64,000 nucleotides of DNA from positions 40,664 to 104,663 of the forward strand of contig JAEYYV010000220.1 of assembly GCA_023428295.1 (NCBI GenBank), read 5' to 3'. The stretch comes from Pseudomonadota bacterium (GTDB lineage Bacteria > Myxococcota_A > Polyangia > Haliangiales > Haliangiaceae). Numbering within the stretch: position 1 is the first letter of the stretch; the number at the start of each line of letters is the position of its first letter. The notes under the pieces were generated by a model. It was given only the letters and a program-made list of their open reading frames with translations. It had not been told where the DNA came from and searched no databases. A program made the translations under genes and the position numbers. Positions 8,388 to 18,334 of the stretch are shown in pieces.

Positions 8388-10612
8388 TTGGCGGGATGCG
8401 CTAGGTGATCGCGGAAGAAATTGATCTGCACCTGCTCGCGGGCGAGAGAGAGCTTCGGATCGGGGACCATGTGCGTGCCCGAGAGCGTGATCACCTCGGC
8501 GCGCTTGGCGGCGACGAACAGCGACTCGATCAGCGCGAGCGTGTGCGCGAGGTGCACGTTGTCGTCGGTGAGGCCGTGGATGAGCAGGAGCGGGCGCGAA
8601 AGCTTGGCGGCGTGGGTGAGGGCGCTCGTGTGCTCGTAGCCCTTCGCGTTGTCCTCGGGCTGCTTCATGTAGCGCTCGGTGTACGCGGTGTCGTAGAGGG
8701 CCCAGTCGGTGACGGGGGCGCCAGCGACGGCGGCGTGGAACACGTCGGGGCGGAGCAGGACGGCCATCGCGCTCATGTAGCCGCCGAACGACCAGCCCAT
8801 GACGCCGACGCGAGACATGTCCATCTCGGGGTGCTTGGCGGCCATCGCTTGCAGCGCGTCGACCTGATCGTTCATGGGGACCGTGACCAGGTCCTTCAGG
8901 ATCGCGCGCTCCCACGTGCGGCCGCGGTGAGGCGTGCCGCGGTTGTCGCTGCGTACGACGATGAAGCCAGCGTCGGCGTAGAACTGATCCATCACGTAGG
9001 CGTCGCGCGTGGACAGGACGGTGATGGCGTGCGGGCCGCCGTACACCTTGAGCAGCACGGGGTACTTCTTCGCGCGGTCGAAGGTGCGCGGGCGCGTGAT
9101 GGCGGTGTGGTGGACACGGCCGTCGATGTCGACGGTCTCGAGCACCGTGGTGGGAACGAGCGGCGGCCTCTCGGCGACGCTCGGCAGCTCGCGTGACGTG
9201 CCGTTGGCGATCGCGTAGGCGCGCTTGCCGCCGGCGGCGAGGGCCGTGTCGATGACGACGACACCGTGCTTCACCTTGGTCGCGTTGGACACGCCGTCGT
9301 CCGTGGACAGCTTGGTGGGCTCGCCGCCCGCGAGCGGGATGCGATAGACGTCCTGCTTGGTCGGGTCGACAGAAGCTTCGACGATCGCGAAGCCACCGTC
9401 GACACCGGCGAGCGAGGTGAGGCCAAAGCCCGGCGGCGTCAACGTGCGCACGAGCTTGCCGTCGTTATCGTGAAGCGCGAGCACGTACTCGCCGGAGGCT
9501 TCGCTCATCCAGAGGAAGCCCGCGTCGTTGTCGAGCCACTCGGGCGCGCCGTGGTTGACGTTGAGCCACGTATCGTCCTTCTCGGTGAGGAGCACGCGCG
9601 TCTCGCCGGTGTCGCGGCTGAACTGGAGGAGGGCGAGCTCCTCTTGATCGCGATCGATGACGAGCGCCGTGGGATCCTTGCGTGACCAATCGACGGAGAC
9701 GAGGTACTCGTACTTCGGGTCCCACGCGAGCTTGCGTGGAGCGGGGCGCGACGCTGGCTTGGAGGAGCCGAGCACGGTGCGCATGGCGAGGCCGACGATC
9801 GCGTTCTTGGTGCCGGCGCGCGGATACTTGAACTCGACGGGCTTCTTGTCGTTGTGGCGAGGATCGGCGACGTAGAGCGTGTCGATCGCGCTGTTGTCGA
9901 TGGTCTCGAAGATGATCGCGTGGCTGTCCTTGGACCACCAATAGCCGCGCGTGCGGCCGAGCTCCTCTTGCGCGGCAAAGTCGGCGACGCCGAACTGATG
10001 GTGGCCCTCGGCGGGGCCGGAGACCTCCTCGATCGCGCCGCTGTCGCGCATCGCGAACAGCGCGTTGTCGCGCACGAACGCGATCTTGGTGCCGTCGGGA
10101 GAGAGGTGCGGATCGTAGGCGGCGCCCTTGGGATCGAGCTTCTTCTTGGTGCCGGCCTTGCGATCGATCAGATAGAAGGCACCGCCGAGCGGCACCATGA
10201 CGATGTTGCCGTCGCTGGAGACATCGATGTCCACGATGCCGCGCGACACGGTGCGCGTGCGCTCGCGACGCGCCTTCTCTTCGTCGGACAGGTTCTCCTC
10301 GCCGGTGCCGAGCAGCTCGGCGGCGGTGGCGAGCGTCTTCACGGTGCCATCGGGTGCGAGCTCGTACAGATCCGCGGTGAACGAGCGCGCGCCGGTTCGA
10401 CGAAACAGCACCGCGCCATCGGGCGTGATCGCGAGGGGGAGCGGAAGCCCGAGGCGGAAGTTGTACGTGGCGGCGGCGTCCGCGAGCAGCTTGTCGTCGA
10501 GTGCGGGCCAGTTCTCGGGCGGAGATGTGACAATCATGGGCGTTGTCTTCGTGTGGCACGCCATCAGCGCGAGCGTCGTTGTGAAGGCGAGGGTGGTGCG
10601 CACGGCGGGCAT
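8384..10612 (-). CDS. S9B dipeptidyl-peptidase IV-like lipoprotein
   Basis: Serine exopeptidase of 742 aa that should remove X-Pro dipeptides in the periplasm. The N-terminus has a lipoprotein signal (lipobox ALMAC). Residues about 50-480 form a beta-propeller with blade motifs such as LSPDGTKIAF; it includes the paired Glu (QEELGRTRGYWWS) that binds the substrate amino terminus in DPP4. The C-terminal alpha/beta hydrolase has the nucleophile in GWSFGGYMS (Ser about 608), Asp about 683 in LTDDNVH and His about 714 in GTHM, a complete triad. It is the first gene of a two-gene unit with the pseudouridine synthase. The substrate is inferred from the family. Confidence 0.93.
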   Translation of the reverse strand: MPAVRTTLAFTTTLALMACHTKTTPMIVTSPPENWPALDDKLLADAAATYNFRLGLPLPLAITPDGAVLFRRTGARSFTADLYELAPDGTVKTLATAAELLGTGEENLSDEEKARRERTRTVSRGIVDIDVSSDGNIVMVPLGGAFYLIDRKAGTKKKLDPKGAAYDPHLSPDGTKIAFVRDNALFAMRDSGAIEEVSGPAEGHHQFGVADFAAQEELGRTRGYWWSKDSHAIIFETIDNSAIDTLYVADPRHNDKKPVEFKYPRAGTKNAIVGLAMRTVLGSSKPASRPAPRKLAWDPKYEYLVSVDWSRKDPTALVIDRDQEELALLQFSRDTGETRVLLTEKDDTWLNVNHGAPEWLDNDAGFLWMSEASGEYVLALHDNDGKLVRTLTPPGFGLTSLAGVDGGFAIVEASVDPTKQDVYRIPLAGGEPTKLSTDDGVSNATKVKHGVVVIDTALAAGGKRAYAIANGTSRELPSVAERPPLVPTTVLETVDIDGRVHHTAITRPRTFDRAKKYPVLLKVYGGPHAITVLSTRDAYVMDQFYADAGFIVVRSDNRGTPHRGRTWERAILKDLVTVPMNDQVDALQAMAAKHPEMDMSRVGVMGWSFGGYMSAMAVLLRPDVFHAAVAGAPVTDWALYDTAYTERYMKQPEDNAKGYEHTSALTHAAKLSRPLLLIHGLTDDNVHLAHTLALIESLFVAAKRAEVITLSGTHMVPDPKLSLAREQVQINFFRDHLAHPAK

Positions 10613-10681
10613 CCTAGCCTCAGTCGTCGACGGGAACCGCCGATTTCTTGCCCCCCGTGATGGCGGTTGGGACGATTAATT

Positions 10682-11056
10682 ATGCGGAACGAACGACGTC
10701 GCCGGCGCGCCAACATCACCCAGAAAGCTCTCGAGTATCAGCTGCTGTCGTGCTGCGAGGACGGCCGCATCGAGGCCATGGTCGTGGCCGACGGAGACGG
10801 GCTCGCGCTCGCCGCGTCGGGCGACACGTATGCGTGCGACGAGATCGCGGCGCGCATGGTGCTCGTCGGACGCCGCATCGACGAGTTCAGCGGCACGCTC
10901 CTGGGCCCGGGCCACGCGTGGCAGGTCCAGATGCGAAAGATCGCGATCGAGGGCTCCGAGCTTCTCGTGTGCGCCGTCGGTGGTACCGCGGAGGCGCGCC
11001 AGCGCCAGATCAAGCGCGGCGCCGAGGGTGCGCTGCGGATCCTGCAAGCCGCGTAA
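10682..11056 (+). CDS. Small roadblock/LC7-like protein
   Basis: 124 aa, taken from the ATG at 10682 rather than a TTG five codons upstream. After a very basic N-terminus (RNERRRRR) the sequence runs helix, AMVVADGDGLALAAS, helix, then a strand-rich half (WQVQMRKIAIEGSELLVCAVG) and a final helix. This order resembles roadblock/LC7 (MglB-type) regulators of small GTPases, but similarity is weak by eye. No GTPase gene is next to it. A lipoprotein gene follows 33 bases downstream on the same strand. Confidence 0.6.
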   Translation: MRNERRRRRANITQKALEYQLLSCCEDGRIEAMVVADGDGLALAASGDTYACDEIAARMVLVGRRIDEFSGTLLGPGHAWQVQMRKIAIEGSELLVCAVGGTAEARQRQIKRGAEGALRILQAA

Positions 11057-11089
11057 CCTCGCGCGCTCGGCGGCGCTATGCTTCGGGCC

Positions 11090-11539
11090 ATGCGTACTGC
11101 ACTGGCTCTGACCGTCGCGCTCGCCGCGTGCTCGTCGTCGTCCACGTCCTCGCGCGTCTCGACGGACGACGCGCCGAAGCTGCTGATCGATCGCAATTGG
11201 ATGGATCGCATGCCCGAGACGGATCGCGACAAGCTGTTCGTCTATCGCTTTGTTCCGAGCATGGGCGGCGGCGTGTTCCAGGACCGCACGCTGTTCAAGG
11301 GCACGTTCGAGCTGTTCTCGTTCTCCGCGACGGGGAGCACGATCACGTTCGATCTGCACGAGACCAAGGACAAGGTCACGAGCAACTACGTCATCGAGCG
11401 CGTCGACGGTCCGGCGCCGTTCGATCTGAAGCTCACGATCCCGAACGATCCGCGCGGCCCCAAGGTGTACTTCGGCATGCGCAGCGAGACCGATCGCGAC
11501 GGCGGCAAGCTCGAGAAGCGCCTGTCCGCGATCCAGTAG
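11090..11539 (+). CDS. Small lipoprotein, 149 aa
   Basis: The signal MRTALALTVALAAC ends in a lipobox (LAAC), followed by a Ser-rich tether. The rest (LLIDRNWMDRMPETDRDKL, then LFKGTFELFSF and FDLHETKD) reads as a small beta-rich domain of unknown family. The ATG at 11090 is preferred to one at 11078 because it gives the compact signal and because TATGCT lies seven bases upstream at 11077-11082. The acyltransferase gene starts 29 bases after its stop. It may be cotranscribed with the roadblock-like gene. Confidence 0.75.
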   Translation: MRTALALTVALAACSSSSTSSRVSTDDAPKLLIDRNWMDRMPETDRDKLFVYRFVPSMGGGVFQDRTLFKGTFELFSFSATGSTITFDLHETKDKVTSNYVIERVDGPAPFDLKLTIPNDPRGPKVYFGMRSETDRDGGKLEKRLSAIQ

Positions 11540-11568
11540 CGCCTCGTCTCGCCTATGTTCGGCACGCG

Positions 11569-13506
11569 ATGCCGAAGGGTGACCACGAGGCCGGGTACAT
11601 CCCGGAGATCGATGGCCTGCGTGCGCTCGCGGTGATCGCGGTCATCGCGAATCACTTCCACCATCGCGCGGTGCCGAGCGGCTTTCTCGGCGTCGACGTG
11701 TTCTTCGTGATCTCGGGCTTCGTGATCACCGCGTCGCTCGCGCAGCGACCGAGCACCGGGCTCGGCGCGCTGATGGCGGGCTTCTACGCGCGGCGCATCC
11801 GTCGGCTGTTGCCGGCGCTCGTCGTGTGCTCGCTCGTCGCGATCGTGCTCGCGCGCGTGATCATTCCGGACCCCACGGTGTCGCTCGCGACGGGGCGGCG
11901 CGCGGTGTTCGGCATCTCGAACCTCTTGCTCTACGATCAAGCGACCGACTACTTCGGCGCGTCGATCCGGCTGAACGTGTTCATGCACACGTGGTCGCTC
12001 GGCGTCGAGGAGCAGTTCTACTTCGTCTTCCCGTTCCTCGTGTGGTTCACGGGGTTCGGCCGGCGCGAGACGGGTGCACGCGCGCTCGCGAGCGTGATGA
12101 TCGCGCTCTCCGCGGCATCGCTCGTCGCGTGGATCTACGCGAGCGTCACCGCGCCATCGGCCGCGTACTACTTGATGCCGATGCGCCTGTGGGAGATCGG
12201 CCTCGGCTGCATCGCGTACTTGCTCGTCGCGACGAGGCGCCCGGTGTGGCTCGCCCGCGTGCGACCGCACTGGCTGTGTCTCGTATTGATCGGTGTGCAG
12301 TTCGCGCCGCGCCACTACATCGTGGCGTCGACGATCACCGCCGTCGCGCTCACGGCGCTCCTCGTCGGCTCGCTCGGCGTGCGCACGGCGCCGTCGCGAT
12401 GGCTGCGGCATCCCGTGGTCGTCTACATCGGGCGGATCTCGTACTCGCTCTATCTGTGGCACTGGATCGTGCTGTGCTTCGGACGCTGGACCGTGGGGCT
12501 TCACGCGTCGACGATTCCGGTCATGCTGGCCGCCGTCGCGCTTCTCGCGGTAGCCACGTTTCACGGGATCGAGATGCCGCTGCGTCGCACGTCGACGCGC
12601 CGCCGCTGGCTCGTGATCACGAGCGGGCTCGTCGCAGCGGCGCTCGTCGCGAGCCTCTCGCTGTTCTTGGAGAAGCGCCCGGACCTCGCGCCGGAGGCGA
12701 CGCGCACCGCGATCACGCTGCCGCCCGCGTACGTCGCCGTCGCGGGCTCGGGTGTCGCTTACGATCCGTGGTGTGTGATCGGCGACGGCGCGGATCGCAT
12801 CCTTCGCGACAACACGCTCGATCTCTGCACGGCCGCACCGACGCGTCCCGGCGCCCCGACGATCTGGACGCTCGGCGACAGCCACGCGGGGCATCTCCAA
12901 GGAATGCTCTACGCAGCGCGCGAGCAGGCCGGCGTGGGCGTGCATCTCGTCGAGACGCCGGGCGTGGCGTTCCCGATGACCAAGGACGGTTGGTTCGAGC
13001 CGCGCGATGCGCTGTTCCAGCAGATCACGGAGCGACTGCAGCCGGGCGACGTGGTGCTGATCGCGCGGCTGTACGTGAATCGCGCGCCGCCGCACGAGCC
13101 GCTCGCGGATCTGCCCGCGTGGCTCGACGAGGTCGAGCGCCTCGCGTCCTCGCTCGCGCAACGGGGCGTGACGCTCGTCGTGGCGGGCCCGCCGCCGATG
13201 TTCGAGTACGAGGACATCGGCCTGTGCCGCTCGGGGTTCTTGGGCGGCGATTCGTGCGACATCGCGCGCGCGTCCATCGCGCCGCAGCTCGGCGCGATCT
13301 ATCGCTCGCTCGGCGCGCTCGCGGCTCGTCACGCAAACCTCGTCGTGTTCGACGAGCTGTCCGTGCTGTGCCCCGGGCCGACGTGCTCGCCGCTCGTCGA
13401 TCGCGTCGCGCGCTTTCGCGATCGCGATCACCTGAACACGTTCGGTGCGGCCGAGCTCGCGGGCCCGTTCGTGGAGCTACTTCGACGACGCGGTCTGCTT
13501 CGCTGA
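11569..13506 (+). CDS. OafA-like membrane acyltransferase with SGNH domain
   Basis: O-acyltransferase of 645 aa that should acetylate or acylate a surface polysaccharide. Residues 1-370 form the acyltransferase-3 membrane domain: EIDGLRALAVIAVIANHFHH, DVFFVISGFVI, RRIRRLLPAL, WSLGVEEQFYFVFP, ISYSLYLWHW and about ten hydrophobic segments. Residues about 400-645 are a periplasmic SGNH hydrolase domain, with GDSHAGH holding the Ser and DRDHLNTFGA holding the Asp/His pair. This two-domain form occurs in O-antigen and peptidoglycan acetylases. No polysaccharide cluster surrounds it, so the acceptor is unknown. Its 3' end overlaps the convergent protease gene by 30 bases. Confidence 0.93.
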   Translation: MPKGDHEAGYIPEIDGLRALAVIAVIANHFHHRAVPSGFLGVDVFFVISGFVITASLAQRPSTGLGALMAGFYARRIRRLLPALVVCSLVAIVLARVIIPDPTVSLATGRRAVFGISNLLLYDQATDYFGASIRLNVFMHTWSLGVEEQFYFVFPFLVWFTGFGRRETGARALASVMIALSAASLVAWIYASVTAPSAAYYLMPMRLWEIGLGCIAYLLVATRRPVWLARVRPHWLCLVLIGVQFAPRHYIVASTITAVALTALLVGSLGVRTAPSRWLRHPVVVYIGRISYSLYLWHWIVLCFGRWTVGLHASTIPVMLAAVALLAVATFHGIEMPLRRTSTRRRWLVITSGLVAAALVASLSLFLEKRPDLAPEATRTAITLPPAYVAVAGSGVAYDPWCVIGDGADRILRDNTLDLCTAAPTRPGAPTIWTLGDSHAGHLQGMLYAAREQAGVGVHLVETPGVAFPMTKDGWFEPRDALFQQITERLQPGDVVLIARLYVNRAPPHEPLADLPAWLDEVERLASSLAQRGVTLVVAGPPPMFEYEDIGLCRSGFLGGDSCDIARASIAPQLGAIYRSLGALAARHANLVVFDELSVLCPGPTCSPLVDRVARFRDRDHLNTFGAAELAGPFVELLRRRGLLR

Positions 13507-15924
13507 TCGCTGGCGACGTAGCAGCGCGAGCACACCGAGCGCGAGCATGGTCGACCCGTGCGGTGCCTTGCCGCTCGAGCAACAACCGGTGTCGAGGGTG
13601 CAATCGCTCAGGCAGTCCGCGTCGTTGCCGTCGCACTCCTCGTCGATGTCGACAACGCCGTCGCCGCACATCGCGATCTTGTCGATGCCCACGAGGCACA
13701 CCTCGTCGAGGTTCCAGCCGCCGAGCGCGCGGGACGCATCGGTCTCGAGCCCGAACGCGACGCTGATCGGCGCGTTCGCATACGAGGTGACGTCGTGATC
13801 CACGAAGCGCCATTCGCGATCCTGGTGCGTGAGAAATCCGTCGGCCATCGCGTTGGACCACACCGAGTCGCCGTTCACCTCGACGCGTGCGACGTCGTAC
13901 ATCGCATCCTCGACGACGAGCCACCGGCGGAACTGCAGGCGCACCTGCCGATACATCGATGCATCGATCGACGGCGACGTGACCTTGGTCTGCGCGACCG
14001 ACGCGTAGCGGCCATCCCCGGTCAGCTGCGTGCCGAGCACGTTGGGGCCGTCGAACCCGGCGCGCGGATCACCCGCGAAGCCGAGCGGCTGCCCCCACGT
14101 CCACGGCGATGGCGATCCCACGAGCGTCTGCGTCCACTCGGGGTCGGTATCGAACCGCTCGCACCAGATCTCGCGAGTCTCTCCGACGAACGCCGTGTAC
14201 TCGGGATCCGCCGCGTTCTCGGGAAAGCGCCTCCGCTCGCCGTCGGCGTACACGACCTCGAGCGCAAATCGAACGTGGCCGGTCGTCGCGAGCCTGCCGC
14301 GCAAGCCATCGCTCGCGATCTCCATCGGTGACGCCGCGCCGTCGACGACCAGCTTCGCGCTCGCGATCGCCGGCTCGCACGCGAGCGTACCTCGCAGCAT
14401 CGGGAGCTCGACGCGATCGCCGTCGACGATCAGCTGCGCGAACCGCGTGATCGGCGTGTTCGCGGGCGCGAGCCCGTGCCGCGCGAACGCGACATCGATC
14501 TCGCACTTGTCGGGTGTGCCGTCGCTCAGGTCGCCGTTGTCGTCGTCACCGACGAGCGCGGCCAGATAGCTGTTCGAGATACTCGGTGCTCTCTCGAGCA
14601 CACCGCGAAGCACGCGGTCGACGCGCGCCTTGCCCTCGATCGGACCGTGGCGCTCGATCAAGAGCCGTCGCAGATCCCACAGCGCGCCACCGATGACGAG
14701 GCCGCTCTGGTGTTGCGACGGCACGAGGTCGTCCGGCGCCTTCTTCTCGAAGCCCACGGGATCCAGCTCGCGCACGGGCGTGTCGCTACGCTGGTAGCCG
14801 CGCCCGAGCGCGGACGATCCCGTGATGCTCACCGCGAAGAAGTCCGCGAGCCCTTCGCTCAGCGCCGCGTTGTAGTTGCCGACGCCCGGGATCAGCGACT
14901 GGAAATGCAGCGAGTGTCCGAGCTCGTGATAGACGACATCGGCGATGCGCGCGCTGTTCTCGCACATCGCGTCGCCCGCGAAGAAGTGCAGATCATCTCC
15001 CGTCGACGACGCGTTGCACGCCCCGCCCGACTCGTTGACCGTCACCGTCAGCTGCTGATCGATCCATGCGAGCCCGGGCACGATCTCCTGTGCGCGCGCC
15101 TTGGCGATGTTCGCGTGCACGAACGCGCTCAGCTGCGCGTCGTCGAGCTCGTCGCTCGCGCGCGACCACGTGGTGGGCTGCCCGTCGCTCGCGGTCAGCG
15201 CTCCTGTCGCCTGCGCGCCCGCCGCGTTCACCACGCGCACGCGCGGCCCTTCGACCGACGCCTCCACCGTGCCCGCTCCAGCAAACGTGAACGTGCCATC
15301 GAGCCCCGTCGTCACCGCGCTACCATCGACATCGATCGTCGCTTCGCTCGCGGGCAGCGCCGCGCGCATCGAGGGCCGCGGGTTCGGCACGTCATAGAGC
15401 AGCGTGCTCGTCGCGTCGCGCACGCGGTTCTCGCGTAGCACCACGCTGCCATCGAGCGCGACCCACTCGTCCCACGTGCCGCGCACGCGATGCTCGGTCA
15501 CGCGTACGCGGCCATCGATGCTGACGATCACGCGCCCCCGCTTCGCAAAGCCGATCTCGGGCCCGAGCGCGATCGCCACGAACGGCACGGTCTGCGACTG
15601 CGCGAAGAAGATCGCGCCGTTCGCGATGACGACGTGCAGCTGCCCCTCGCGCACGCGCATGCCGTTCCACGTCTGCCAGAACGAGACGGTGCGCTTGCCA
15701 TCGCCGACGACGTTGGCCGCGAGCACGAGCTCGTCCATCGCTGCACCCACCGCGAGCTCGCGCAGATGCGCTTCGACGAACGAGCGAGCGCTGCGCTCGG
15801 CGACCGTCGCGTCCTCGACGGCCCCGGGCGCCGCGACGCGTCCCGTCCACGTGCGGCTCGGCGTCTCGCGCGCGAACGCCGTCGTGCTCGCGAGGAGCAT
15901 GGCGATCGCGACGAGGCTGCGCAC
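13477..15924 (-). CDS. Secreted metalloprotease-like protein with MYXO-CTERM-like tail
   Basis: Exported protein of 815 aa. GTG 15924 is chosen since it begins a classical signal peptide (RSLVAIAMLLASTTAFA, cleavage after AFA). Residues about 30-120 resemble the FTP propeptide of thermolysin/fungalysin-type enzymes (WQTWNGMRVREGQLHVV). Near residue 345 is a gluzincin core, VVYHELGHSLHF, followed by the glutamate helix LSEGLADFFA, so zinc and catalytic residues are present. A beta-rich middle is followed by MCGDGVVDIDEECDGND, a Myxococcota disulfide repeat, and a tail of GCCSSG, hydrophobic segment and Arg (ALGVLALLRRQR), like MYXO-CTERM sorting signals. Probably a cell-surface protease; the substrate is unknown. 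Confidence 0.87.
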   Translation of the reverse strand: MRSLVAIAMLLASTTAFARETPSRTWTGRVAAPGAVEDATVAERSARSFVEAHLRELAVGAAMDELVLAANVVGDGKRTVSFWQTWNGMRVREGQLHVVIANGAIFFAQSQTVPFVAIALGPEIGFAKRGRVIVSIDGRVRVTEHRVRGTWDEWVALDGSVVLRENRVRDATSTLLYDVPNPRPSMRAALPASEATIDVDGSAVTTGLDGTFTFAGAGTVEASVEGPRVRVVNAAGAQATGALTASDGQPTTWSRASDELDDAQLSAFVHANIAKARAQEIVPGLAWIDQQLTVTVNESGGACNASSTGDDLHFFAGDAMCENSARIADVVYHELGHSLHFQSLIPGVGNYNAALSEGLADFFAVSITGSSALGRGYQRSDTPVRELDPVGFEKKAPDDLVPSQHQSGLVIGGALWDLRRLLIERHGPIEGKARVDRVLRGVLERAPSISNSYLAALVGDDDNGDLSDGTPDKCEIDVAFARHGLAPANTPITRFAQLIVDGDRVELPMLRGTLACEPAIASAKLVVDGAASPMEIASDGLRGRLATTGHVRFALEVVYADGERRRFPENAADPEYTAFVGETREIWCERFDTDPEWTQTLVGSPSPWTWGQPLGFAGDPRAGFDGPNVLGTQLTGDGRYASVAQTKVTSPSIDASMYRQVRLQFRRWLVVEDAMYDVARVEVNGDSVWSNAMADGFLTHQDREWRFVDHDVTSYANAPISVAFGLETDASRALGGWNLDEVCLVGIDKIAMCGDGVVDIDEECDGNDADCLSDCTLDTGCCSSGKAPHGSTMLALGVLALLRRQRSAKQTASSK

Positions 15925-16025
15925 GTCCCGACCTTGGCACGAACTCGCCCCCAAGGACGCGAGATCGATCACATGCCACACCATCGCAGCAGTCGTGGTC
16001 GAAGTCCCGTCGGCCGAAACGACGA

Positions 16026-16052
16026 GAGGCCGAGCAGTTCGTGCTCGGCCTC
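16026..16052 (-). terminator. Hairpin downstream of metK
   Basis: A perfect 11-bp inverted repeat (GAGGCCGAGCA and TGCTCGGCCTC) with a 5-base loop lies 23 bases beyond the metK stop codon. On the metK strand it is followed by TCGTCGTTT, a short and interrupted T tract. It fits an intrinsic terminator, or a 3' stabilising hairpin where Rho acts. No other sequence of this strength was seen near convergent or terminal genes except at 56361. Confidence 0.7.
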
Positions 16053-16074
16053 GCTGGTGCGCGGTAGCGAACAG

Positions 16075-17523
16075 CTACGCGCGAGCGCTCGCGGCGCCCT
16101 TCTTCTTCGCGGGCGGTGGCGGGGCCTTCTTGCCCTTCGCGACAGCCTTGGACTTCGACGGCGCCTTCACCGGCGCGTTGGTCTTGGACGCCTTGGTCGA
16201 CACGGCCTTCGCGACGACGGCCGGCTTGGCCTTGCCGTTGCCATTCGCGTGACCGTTGGTGTGCGCGCCGTTGCCGTTCTTGCCGTTCTTCGCGGCCTTC
16301 TTGTCGGTCTTCGCGGCGGGCGCTTCGACGACCTCGATCTTCGACGGCTTCGCGGCCTTCGGCGCCTTGACACCCGCGGCGGCCTTGAGCTGATCGACGA
16401 GCGGCGTCTGCTCCCACGAGAAGCCCTCGCGGCCGAAGTGACCGTACGCCGACGTGGGGCGATAGATCGGACGGCGCAGGTCGAGCTCCTGGATGAGCAT
16501 GCCCGGGCGCGCGTCGAACGTCTTCAGGACGGCCTTGGTGAGGATCTCGTCGGCGACGACGCCCGTGCCGAACGTGTCGACGAGCATCGAGACGGGCTCG
16601 GCGACGCCGATCGCGTAGGCGAACTGCACTTCGCAGCGCTTGGCGAGGCCCGCGGCGACGACGTGCTTGGCGATGTAGCGCGCGTAGTACGCGGCCGAGC
16701 GATCGACCTTGCTCGGATCCTTGCCCGAGAAGGCGCCGCCGCCGTGGCGCGCGTAGCCACCGTACGTGTCGACGATGATCTTGCGGCCCGTGAGGCCGGC
16801 GTCGCCGTAGGGACCACCGATGACGAAGCGGCCCGTCGGGTTGACGTGGATCTTCGTCTTCTTGGTGACGAGCTCCTTGGGCACGATCGGCTTGATGACC
16901 TGCTCGATGACCGCTTCGCGGATCGCTTCGGTCGTCACCGAGTCGGCGTGCTGCGTGGACACGACGATCGCCTCGACGCCCTTCACCTCTTGGCCGTCGT
17001 AGCGCACGGAGACCTGCGTCTTCGCGTCGGGGCGGAGCCAGTCGATGCCGTCGATCTTCTGCTTGCGAACGAGCGCGATGCGCGCCGCGAGCTGGTGCGC
17101 GAGCTGGATCGGCAGCGGCATGAGCTCCGGCGTCTCGTCGCACGCATAGCCAAACATGAGGCCCTGATCGCCAGCGCCCTGCTTCTTGGGATCGCCGCGG
17201 TCGACACCTTGCGCGATGTCGGGCGACTGCTGCGCCACGGCGACCATCACGGCGCACGTGTCAGCGTCGAAGCCCGTGTCCGAACCGACGAAGCCGATGT
17301 CGCGAACGACGTCGCGAACGATCTTCGGATAGTCGAGCTGCGCCTTCGTCGTGATCTCACCAGCGAGGAGCACGAAGCCGGTCTTGGTGACCGTCTCGCA
17401 CGCGACGCGGCTGTACGGATCGGCCGCGAGGCACGCATCGAGGATGGCGTCAGACACCTGGTCGCAGAGCTTGTCGGGGTGACCTTCGGTGACGGACTCG
17501 GAGGAGAACAGGTAGCTGGCCAT
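16075..17523 (-). CDS. metK: S-adenosylmethionine synthetase with Lys/Ala-rich tail
   Basis: Makes S-adenosylmethionine from methionine and ATP in the cytoplasm. The first 390 residues are a complete Met[17 protein letters not shown], the [12 protein letters not shown] motif, [32 protein letters not shown] and [11 protein letters not shown]. The usual length is about 385-420 aa; here 482. The extra ~90 C-terminal residues are low-complexity Lys, Ala, Pro, Asn and Gly ([20 protein letters not shown], then [19 protein letters not shown]), similar to histone H1-like tails. The start is fixed by the conserved N-terminus. A good promoter lies just upstream; a hairpin lies downstream. No SAM riboswitch fits in the 67-base upstream gap. 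Confidence 0.97.
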   Translation of the reverse strand: MASYLFSSESVTEGHPDKLCDQVSDAILDACLAADPYSRVACETVTKTGFVLLAGEITTKAQLDYPKIVRDVVRDIGFVGSDTGFDADTCAVMVAVAQQSPDIAQGVDRGDPKKQGAGDQGLMFGYACDETPELMPLPIQLAHQLAARIALVRKQKIDGIDWLRPDAKTQVSVRYDGQEVKGVEAIVVSTQHADSVTTEAIREAVIEQVIKPIVPKELVTKKTKIHVNPTGRFVIGGPYGDAGLTGRKIIVDTYGGYARHGGGAFSGKDPSKVDRSAAYYARYIAKHVVAAGLAKRCEVQFAYAIGVAEPVSMLVDTFGTGVVADEILTKAVLKTFDARPGMLIQELDLRRPIYRPTSAYGHFGREGFSWEQTPLVDQLKAAAGVKAPKAAKPSKIEVVEAPAAKTDKKAAKNGKNGNGAHTNGHANGNGKAKPAVVAKAVSTKASKTNAPVKAPSKSKAVAKGKKAPPPPAKKKGAASARA

Positions 17524-17535
17524 AGGTTGGGGCGG

Positions 17536-17564
17536 ACTATTCAGCGACGGCCCGGCGCTGTCAA
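17536..17564 (-). promoter_or_regulatory. metK promoter
   Basis: On the minus strand a perfect TTGACA (17564-17559) is followed after 17 bases by AATAGT (17541-17536), a good sigma-70 promoter. Transcription would begin only about six bases before the metK ATG, so the message would have almost no leader. The same short interval carries the upstream region of the divergent lipoprotein gene at 17591. Confidence 0.65.
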
Positions 17565-17590
17565 CACGGATAAGAGGTACGATATAGCGG

Positions 17591-18334
17591 ATGAGGGTCG
17601 TGCTCCTTGCGATGCTTGTCGTCGGAATCGCGGCCGCATGCGGCGGCAATGCACCCATTCCCAAGCGCGGTGTCGTGGAAGGGGATCTCGGATCCTGGAA
17701 GTTCCGCCGGTTCCAAGGCCCGCTCTTGGATGTCGAGGTCTGGATCGAGGGCAACAAGGGAGTTGCTCACAGCGCCAGCTACATCACGGCAGAGTCCGAG
17801 AAGCGCGGGCAGATCGCGGACAAGGATCTCGTGAACGTCACGGTCACGAAGTACGAGACCGACGATGGCGTCGTTCGCGAGACGGTGCGTTTCGCTCGAC
17901 GACTCGCCTCGGAGAAGGGCTATCAGGTCGAGGAGGAGAAGATCGAGGGCGTCCGGCTCCTCCACATCAAGGGCCCCGGCGAGACCTGGGTGATCTGGCC
18001 GGCGCGCGGCTACGTCGTGAAGATCGGCGGGCAGGGCCGCACGAACGTGCCGGGCCGGCTGATCGAGGACTACGGCGATCGCTTCACGTCGCGGCTCCCA
18101 GGCGGCTCGCTCGAGGGCCCGCTGCCACCGGGACCCGAGGAGCTGCCGAAGAAGGGCAACGAGAAGGAACCGTACGATCCGAGTAGCCCGCGCCCGAACA
18201 TGGACAACTACGATCCGGACAAGGTGAAGATTCCGGAGAAGAAGATCGAGACGTCCGCCGACGAGGACGACGAGGACGACAAGAAGTCCGACACGAAGTC
18301 TGACAAGAAGTCTGACAAGAAGAAGAAAAAGTAG
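17591..18334 (+). CDS. Lipoprotein with charged Lys/Asp tail
   Basis: 247 aa: signal [17 protein letters not shown] with the lipidated Cys at 17. A beta-strand-rich domain of about 140 residues follows ([19 protein letters not shown], then [25 protein letters not shown]), then a proline-rich linker and a low-complexity acidic/basic end ([11 protein letters not shown] and repeats of KKSD). The family is not recognised. Its stop overlaps the GTG start of hisD by one base, so it is cotranscribed with histidine genes, though no role in histidine synthesis is evident. Confidence 0.75.
   Translation: MRVVLLAMLVVGIAAACGGNAPIPKRGVVEGDLGSWKFRRFQGPLLDVEVWIEGNKGVAHSASYITAESEKRGQIADKDLVNVTVTKYETDDGVVRETVRFARRLASEKGYQVEEEKIEGVRLLHIKGPGETWVIWPARGYVVKIGGQGRTNVPGRLIEDYGDRFTSRLPGGSLEGPLPPGPEELPKKGNEKEPYDPSSPRPNMDNYDPDKVKIPEKKIETSADEDDEDDKKSDTKSDKKSDKKKKK

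Noticed and set aside
17524..17590. Possible SAM riboswitch before metK
   Set aside because: Only 67 bases separate the divergent starts, and the promoter itself takes up half; no conserved riboswitch core seen.
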